From positions 248,001 to 312,000 of the forward strand of contig JAINUG010000070.1 of assembly GCA_029706075.1 (NCBI GenBank): a stretch of 64,000 nt of DNA. Direction: 5' to 3'. Below, in pieces: positions 44,401-53,400 of the stretch (within the stretch, counting starts at the first letter, position 1; each line of letters begins with the position of its first letter). Source of the stretch: Aldrovandia affinis. Taxonomy: Eukaryota > Chordata > Actinopteri > Notacanthiformes > Halosauridae. A model generated the notes under the pieces. The model worked only from the letters and a program-made list of their open reading frames with translations. It searched no databases and was not told the DNA's origin. Position numbers and translations under genes: made by a program.

Positions 44401-47400
44401 CCTGACCATGTGGCTTGAGAGGCACATGACCAGTGTTTCAACCCAAAACCTCAAGGTGTAGGCACTCACTCTTGATATACAGCACAGGTGAGTCATGAAT
44501 TCTACCACCAATGATTGATTAGGAAAGCTTGTCATCACAAGTCAATATTATTGTGTAGTTAAAGGGAAGTGTCAACAAAGTGAAACATGGACACACCAAC
44601 TACAACAAAAAATATGAAAGTGCAACAATATCCACCAGGTTCACTCTACACCGATTGATATAATTTGTTTTGCGCAACATGCAATTTCATTTGAAAACAC
44701 TGAACAGACAATACTGGCATTTCAAATATGCAGGGTTAAGCCAATGCATTTATATTTAAGAATAAAATTAAATATATTAAATTGACAGGGTAACAAAACA
44801 TCGATGTTAGAATTGAAGCTCAAAAAAAGCTCAAAAATGAATTATGCCAGCTCACAAATTAGTCAGGAATTGACCCCAAGCAAGTAGGATATACAATATT
44901 TTTCCTCTCAGTTCTAATTTAATGCATCTTCTGACCCTAATATTGAATAGAACAGTAATTAGTAATTCGTTGATTAATTTAGATGATTATCATTTACATT
45001 TTAAATTACATTTTAGCATTTAGCTGACACTCTTATCCAGAGCGACTTACAAGATGTGCATTAATATATGGTAAGATCAATCATAGTCCGCACAAAAGAT
45101 CAGGCAGGGCCGGTATTCACAAAGCATTTTATCTTACCACTAGGAGTGCTCCTGAATCGCACTAAAACATTCTAGCTGAGAGTCCCCTCTTAAAACCTAT
45201 TCACAAAGAGGTCGGATAATTTTCAAGCTAAGAGTGAGAGCGGGGTTGACGTCGTTGCTATGGATGACGTTGTGTCTCATAAACGAGCTTACTCAGAATG
45301 CCCACAGCGATTGGCTGATGTAGGGGATGGGTCTCTGCCCGCGATTTCAACCTAGAAAATAAATTATATGCTACTATAAAAGGGTATGTAGGCCTACCTG
45401 TTCCTGTTATATTCTAATAAAGATTCTGAAATACAAATGTAGGCTACGTGTCACTGATTTAACATGAAACCAAGAATACTGACTAGTCAATTCGTTACAT
45501 GTCTGCATCTCATCAACAATCCGCGGGTATCTATATAAGCAGCCTTCCAATTATCCAGACTAGAATCACCATGGCTGACAATAAACGCAAACGCAAACCA
45601 AACTGGACGAAAGACCAACAACTACTGCTGGCCAAACAAGTGAATGAATGTTTTAAAACAATGTTTTATTCTATCATTTAATGCATTCAGCCTATATACA
45701 AAAATGAACATGTGTTGTCATCCATAAATTAATCTCGCTAAACATGTCACCGAAGATCTGTAATAGGCTACATAATATTTAATGTATTCATTAGGAGGAG
45801 GCACAGCACCCAAGGAACTGTGGGCAACTGCCTCAGTGGTGTACAGTATCCTTGGGTACTCTGACACCAGCATAACGGGGCTGCAGAGCTGCATTTTCCC
45901 TGTGGCTAAGTAGCGTAGAGTTGTCAGCACTTTGATCTCTGCTGTTATCGGGTTGTTTCTGTTTGTTGGTGATGTGATTGACTAGCTCTACTACTATCAT
46001 AATACCCTCGCGATTGAGGCGGTACCTTTTTATGAGCTCTGTATCATTCAATATCTCCAAAGTGTTGACGCGATTGCGACGACGATTGCCGGCAGCAGCC
46101 ATTTTCGGATCGCTGTGAGTAGGTCTTTAGCGACTTAGAAATCCTATTGACTGCTTCTAACTTCTCCTGGACTTAGGAGCTGTTTTTAGCTCTCAAACCC
46201 TTTGTGAAATACTCTTATCCCAAAAATGTAGGAGTCCTAAATTTATGAGTGACACGGCCATTATTTTTCGGAGTTGCTCCTAAATTGCCGAGTTAGGACC
46301 AACTTTTACCCATAAAATGCTTTGTGAATACCGACCCAGTGCAGTAATACGGTAATAGACATAATCGTTGGCAGCTGCATACCGTACATGTAACACAGGT
46401 TTTTTGGGGTTTTGGACAGTCATCAACATAGATACATATTACAAAAGTCTGGAGTCTAGTGGAGTCTGAAGAGGTGGGTTTTGAATCTTTTGTGATCTTC
46501 CACAAGACAAAACCCACCTTTTCAGACTCCACTACCACTGAATTCAGTACATCTAATCACCACTGCCTACATGTTTAATATTGCTTTTTGTATATGTATA
46601 CTTGTTTAAAACTTCCTCAAAAAATTAAAAAATTAAAAAACAATTTACTAACCATTTCCTTCCCGGTGTTAAAGGTATGGTATGCAGCTGCCAACAATGA
46701 TGCCAACAATGATGTCTGATTATAAGTACGATCTCTTGCGTGAACAATGATTGATCATACCATGTATTAATGCACATCTTGTAAGTCGCTCTGGATAAGA
46801 GGATCTGCTAAATGCTTAAAATGTTAAATGTAATGTAAGATGGCCAGTGATTCCGTGTTCCTGACTGAGTGCGGAAGATGGTTCCAGCACCAGTGATTCA
46901 ACATTAATGCATGCTGCGATAGGGAGCCAGTGCAGAGAGGCGAGTAGAGGGGTGACATGTGTGAACTTGGGTTGGTTGAACACCACACGTGCGGCAGCAT
47001 TCTGCACCAATTGCAGTGGCTAGATGCACAGGCCGGTAGGCCTGCCAGCAAGGGATTACAGTAGTCCAGATGTGAGTATTGTACTGCATTGTTTAAGAAG
47101 AGATTGCAGAAGAGACTAGTCGACGGGATTGCCGACAATCCCAGCAGCAATAAAAGTATATTACTATTTCTAACGTCGCGAGATTTTATCATACACACGT
47201 GGCAAAAACATTGACAGAAACCTTAGAATCGTGACTTTCAGATTTGAGCACTGGCAAATAATATGAGATTTTTAAAATTAGGTTAATTAGACCAAAAGTA
47301 AACCTTGCCTTTTCCTCTCTTTTTTTTTTTTACTTGGAAGCTTCTATTGACATGGTAACTAGGTGCTAGTCTCGGGGAGGGGCGTGGGGCCATGTGTGAA

Positions 47401-50400
47401 ATCGCAGCGTAAACATATTATATCGCATCTTGTCTGTGTTTACGGTTGCGATCTGCCAGCAACAGACGGTGTATGCTGATATTTATTTTATTTCCAGATA
47501 TATTAATTCCGCGTCTTGTGACGCTATACGGAAACAATCAGAATCATTGTGAACTACTGCGAATAATTAACAGGAGAACATTTAACCAGCTGGCATTCTC
47601 TGTTTTGGCGCTTGGACATTATCTAGCTTAGGTTGATAGTACCTATTGTGATTAATGTTTCTTGCCTCTCGAGAACTTGTTTGTTTGTGTGCTTGTTGTT
47701 GTTTAGATTCCCAGCGTTTTGGATTTACCTGTTTACTTTGCTTTGTTCGTTCCTGATCGTTGGTTGTTTTGTTTTGTTTGTCTTTCCGTGTCTTTGCAGA
47801 CACGGATTTTGCTTTCGTTTTCCTACAGACGTTTAACGATAAATATCTTAAACCCAGAAAACGGGCTACTTTTGATCATGTGCCTGTGCCCACTGCCAAT
47901 TAGCTTCTGTTGGTTGCAAGAAATGCGTACTCTGCAAGATGTCAGGGAAACAGTGGTTTGTGACGTTCCCTTGTGTCTAGTTGACCAGAAACTGTTTTGA
48001 GAAGTGGCACCAAAGACCGTGAAAGAACAGATTGTCTCACCATGTTTTAATTTGGAATTTTTTGTATATAGTTTGATGTTTTCAATTAATCTTCCCAAAT
48101 GAAAAAAAACTTCTTTTTTTCTGTCTTCTGCATGGCTCACTGACTATTGCTTACTCTGATGGCTTTTCTCTTTGTCTGACGGCCTTTGAGAGAGATGGCC
48201 CATCTGACAGATCTTACAGGTGTGGACAAGCCTCAGGTGTCGATCATGAATATTCAGGATATTAGCATATAGCCCTCCCACAGCCTGAAATAAATTTGAC
48301 CAGTTCTAATAAAAACAGGTTTTTAGCTATTTAGATGTGCTAAACTATTTTGACATCCTTACATAACCAAGACCTTGATGAACAAACTCAAATTGGCAAA
48401 ACAAATCTACTCCGGTGTCCCACTGGTGGGACGCTCTGCCACGCCCCCCGTCATAAAATCATAAAAATATGGATATTAATAAGTGTATACTTCTCCACAT
48501 GTCATGCAATACCTACATATAATATATCAAACGATGGGGATTTTTGTCCCGAATCCAACCCCATACGTTGTTTTTAAGTATATTAACACATTTTAATTAA
48601 AACGGGCAAAACTTACAGGCTGCACCACGGCCAACGGCCGTTTTGGGTTGTTGACATGTTTTCATATAAAATCATATATAATACACGGTCAAATTGGACA
48701 TAGGCCTAGCTAAATAAAAAATATTATAAGGATTAAAATAAGACCAAAGTTGCCTGTTTTACATACAAATTACCAAAGTTACGACGAGTTTTACATGCAT
48801 TTCCCATTGACTTTCAATAACGCGAACTCCTGTTCGTTAGAAAAAAACAGAATGTAATTTCACTCGTAATACACCAAATACTGAGAAAGTAATCAAAACA
48901 CTGATATATTGTAAAATACAAACTTGTTCACGTGGAAATCAGTATTTATAAACACATATAGGCCTACATTGTCCTAAGTATTATGGCAATAATTTCGTAT
49001 TTTGTCCTCATCCCACCATTGTCCTCATTCAAGGTTCGTCAAACTAAACATTTCTAAAAACCGGAACAAGGGGGAAAAAAAAGGGTTTGTCTTTGCCCTA
49101 ACTCTTCGTGGTTTTCATTTGTCACAAAGAAACCTGATTATCACTGATTGACAGCCTTTATATCCTATTATACAGATAGGAGACAAGTATCTTATAACCA
49201 ATCAGTTCCAGTGACTTTTTGTGGAAGTAAAGCGAAACCAAGAAGCCGTTTGTGGTTGAGGCGACAGTCTTTCAGTGTTTGTGTAAAATACACGAAAGCC
49301 TTCAGTGCTTGTGAATACAAACACACACCAATTCGATATATGTATTACTACGTTTTGTTAGGTTATGTACATTGCTTTGTAAAGTTGGAAAATAAATCCC
49401 CAGAAGTTGAGAATGACAAGACATGGAGGTTCGTTTACCGAATCTAAAATCGTTTACTGAGTGAAGACAGAAGCGCTTTCATTCCAGTAGCGAACACGTT
49501 TATGGTAAATCCATGTTTATATTCACTCCTATTATGTCTTGTGCTAGCTAGCTACATAGCAAAGTGTGTGTTTGCTGTTTTTTGGTTTTATTTTCAATGC
49601 TAATATAGTTTCATTGCTAGCTAGCCCCCTTGGATTGCATTCGTACTACGAACAAAACCATTTTACCACTACTTCCGGGCCTACAGATATGAACAGTGGC
49701 ACATCTCATTTACATATTTATTTATATACTTTTTATACGTATTTTTTATGCAGTGTGATTATACATATAATAATGCAAATGATTCTGTTTTGGTTTATTT
49801 CATGAGATGAGGATCATTCAGGATGCACAACCGTGCACCTGGGATTCAACTGGACATCACACATTCCTTCAGCTGTATTACCACTACTTTGCCTGACACT
49901 ATGATTACAATTACCTATTTGGCCTTGGAGTAATATCTTCAGTATTCTCCATTCTTTTCCCCAGGGTTTATGAACATAACAAACATACAATCTGAGGTAT
50001 TTACATGGTACTCAGTCATACAATTATTGACATATGCTATGAAAAAATATATATATTTCAATAAATTTAGTAAAAACGCCTGTTGTTTCCTGTACTTCAG
50101 TCAAAAATAACATGGTGTACCTAACTAATACTCAGACTAGAATGCCATCACATAGATGCACATACATCTCCCAGTTGTACCCTTTCATTTAATACCAAGA
50201 TCATGGACCTGCCCCTCATATTTGAGAAATTATAGGCAAATACAATTGGGCAACATGCATATATTGGAAAAATAGGGGAAATTTGTGTATCAAAAAACCA
50301 CCGAGTTTATTATTACAAAAGCTGTTGTAGCTTTTGAGTAATTTGTTCTATCTCCTCCAAATTTTGTACAGGAGTTCATGACATCACATAGACACAAATC

Positions 50401-53400
50401 GAGGTGTTATATAGCTTCGCTATCCATATGCAGCATCAACAACCCCTGTACCACGTGTTTGTGGATTTCAAGAAAGCCTTTGATCGAGTGTGGCACGCTG
50501 CTCTGTGGGCAACCATGAAGAAATACAACATCAGCCCCAACCTTGTCAGTATCATCCAAAACCTGTACAACAAGGCCACCAGTGCAGTCCTCCACAACGG
50601 AGCCTTTGGAGACTGGTTCAGGACAATGACCAGCGTGCGCCAAAGATGCCTCCTCTCACCTCTCCTTTTTAACATCTTCTTGGAGCGCATCATGGCTGAC
50701 GCCCTGGAAGACCATGAGGGATCTGTCAGCATAGGAGGCAGAACAATCACCAACCTCCGCTTTGCCGACGACATTGACGGGCTGGCAAGAGGAGAAAAAG
50801 AACTTGCCAGCCTAGTTGAAAGGCTTGACGTCACCTCCCGAGCCTATGGCATGGAAATCAGCACGGAAAAAACAAAGCTGATGACCAACAACAACAACAT
50901 CATGTCTGACATCAGAGTCAATGGTCAAGCACTGGACTGCGTGTCCAGCTTCAAATACCTTGGAGCGATCGTCTCCCGACGAAGGTTCCAAGAAGGAAGT
51001 CCTGGCCAGGATAGCACAAACAACCGCTGCCCTGACACAACTCAAGCCCATATGGAAGGACAAAAACATCAGCCTGGGATCAAAAGTGAGACTACTGCGC
51101 TCACTTGTCATCTCAATATTCCTATACGCGTGCGAATCATGGACCCTCACAGCAGAAATACAGCAGAGAATACAGAGTTTGGAAATGAGATGCTACAGAA
51201 GACTCCTGGGCATCTCCTACACCCAGCACATTACAAACATGGAAATCCGGCAAAGGATCAGCCAAGCCATCGGTCGGCACGATGACCTGCTTACCATCGT
51301 GAAAAAGCGAAAACTGAGGTGGTATGGACACATCACCAGATCATCAGGCCTGGCAAAGACCATCCTGCAAGGCACTGTGCAAGGAGGCAGGAAACGGGGG
51401 AGACAAAAGAAAAGATGGGAGGATAACATCCAAGAATGGACTCAATTAAGACTGAGTGAAACAGTGCGAGCTGCCGAGGACAGAGAGAGATGGAGGGAGC
51501 TTGTTGACAGATCGTCTGTGGTGCCCCAATGACCCTCCGGGGTTATGGGATAGGAAGGGAGGAAGGATCCATATTATTATTTTCATATTTTTGAAGTATT
51601 ATACATTAAAATATATTTTTTCATATAAAATTTCTATATTTTCGATATTTTAGTTAACAATAACATGGGGTAAGTAATTTATACTCAGACTAGGATGCTA
51701 TCACACAATCTCTCAATTCTCCCCTTTCATTTGATACCAATTTCATTCATGTGCCCCTCATACTTGAAAAGTTATAGGGGATTTAATTTATACAAATATA
51801 TGTATATGCACTGGGATGGAATGTTGGGGAAAAGGGGGGTGGAGCAGAAGGGGTTATTAAAAAGCAGTCAGTAATTTCTATGGGCCCTAGGCATTAGGCA
51901 GTATTAGAAATAAAAATGCAGGGCTCCCGGGTACTATATCCAGCAAAAGCACTGCTTCTCTCAGGTGGAATATCCAGCTAAAACACTGCTTCTCTGAGGT
52001 AGAGTATCCAGCTAAAACACTGCTTCTCTCAGGTATTGTATCCAGCTAAAACACTGCTTTTCTCAGGTTTTCTCTAAAAATGTATATTTTTAATATACAG
52101 GTAACTTCCAAAATAAAGGAAACACTAACAATAAGTGTGTTAATAGGGTGTTGTGCCACCATGAGCCACCAAAACAGCTTCAGTGCACCATGGCATAACT
52201 TCTACAAGTGTCTGGAACTCTATTGGAGGGATGCAACACCATCTTCCATGAGAAATTCCATCATTTGTTGTTTTGTTGATGGTGGTGGACAGCCATGGCA
52301 TACAGTTTACATTGTTTTCACTCTCATCAAAACATTTAGTAACCACTCATGGCCTGTGGATGGAGCATTGTCATCCTGGAACAGACCACTCCCATCAGGA
52401 TATAAATGCTTCACTACAGGATGAAGGTGATCACTCAGAATGGCTTCGTATTTATTGGCATTTGCCCTATAAAGCGGTTGAGTGAACTATGCCAGGAAAA
52501 TGCATCCCACACCATAACAGATCTACCAGAACTCTTCACCATGGGAAACAAGCACTCAGGCCTGTAGGTTTCTTTCAGCGTGTACCACACATGCACTCAT
52601 CCAGGGTGAAGTATGACTCATCTGACCATATAACTTTTTTCCACAGCCTGTGCTCTTTGCACTTCAATCGCAAGTGTACATTTGTAGGTGTCATAAGGGG
52701 TTTATGCACTGCAACCTGACCATAGTATCCCTCTCTCAATGGACTGTTCTCGATGAAACTGCCTGCTCACACCCTAGATTGATATTTGCAGTCAACTCAT
52801 TCAGACTTGTCTGTCTTGTCAGACTTGTCTGTTTTGCCTCGCAACTTTAAACAATGCATCACCTTAGCCACTGTTTCTTGTGAAACATCAGCAAGTTGAG
52901 CAGTCTTCGTCACTGAAGCTCCTAGCAAACATGGCCCAACAATCACCCCTCTTTCAAAGTCACTGAGATATCTTCGTCCAGCCATAGTTGCCAAAACAAT
53001 GGCCAACTCGGCCTGCCCAGCATTTGTTACATGACTCTAAGCATGAGGGGATGTTAAGTGCTTAAATGACTAAGGAACCATACCTGTATGGAAGCACCTG
53101 CTTTCAATATACTTTGTATCCAATGTTTCCCAAAACAATGACCAAAAAAGATGCACCTACAAAACATTGCAGACATATTTTTGTCATTCTAAACAAAGAT
53201 TAATAAATTTATGCCATATCTGGAAACATGAAATTAAATACAAGCCTCAGCTGCCTCCAAACCTGGGACCTTGTGATAAAACAGCAGCAGCTAAACCACT
53301 ATACATACATTTACATGCACAAATACATGAAATATACATACATTTGTATTAGGGTTAGGGAACTGTGTTTATAATGCAAAGTTTCCAGGTTCGATTCCCA

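Larger units (their letters stand above)
45108..46336. mobile_element. PIF/Harbinger element with remnants of both genes
   Basis: Ends GGCCGGTATTCACAAAGCAT and ATGCTTTGTGAATACCGACC are inverted repeats, and CAG is duplicated on both sides (3-bp TSD, as usual for Harbinger). It carries a Myb-like gene start on plus and a HARBI1-like nuclease start on minus, the two-gene layout of autonomous Harbinger elements. At 1.2 kb it is internally deleted. Confidence 0.85.

Noticed and set aside
48417-48432. Transposon terminus at the palindrome GTCCCACTGGTGGGAC
   Set aside because: No partner inverted repeat or target duplication could be found nearby.
50407-50834. Minus-strand frames over the RTE LINE
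   Set aside because: Antisense of the polymerase frame with FADD motif.
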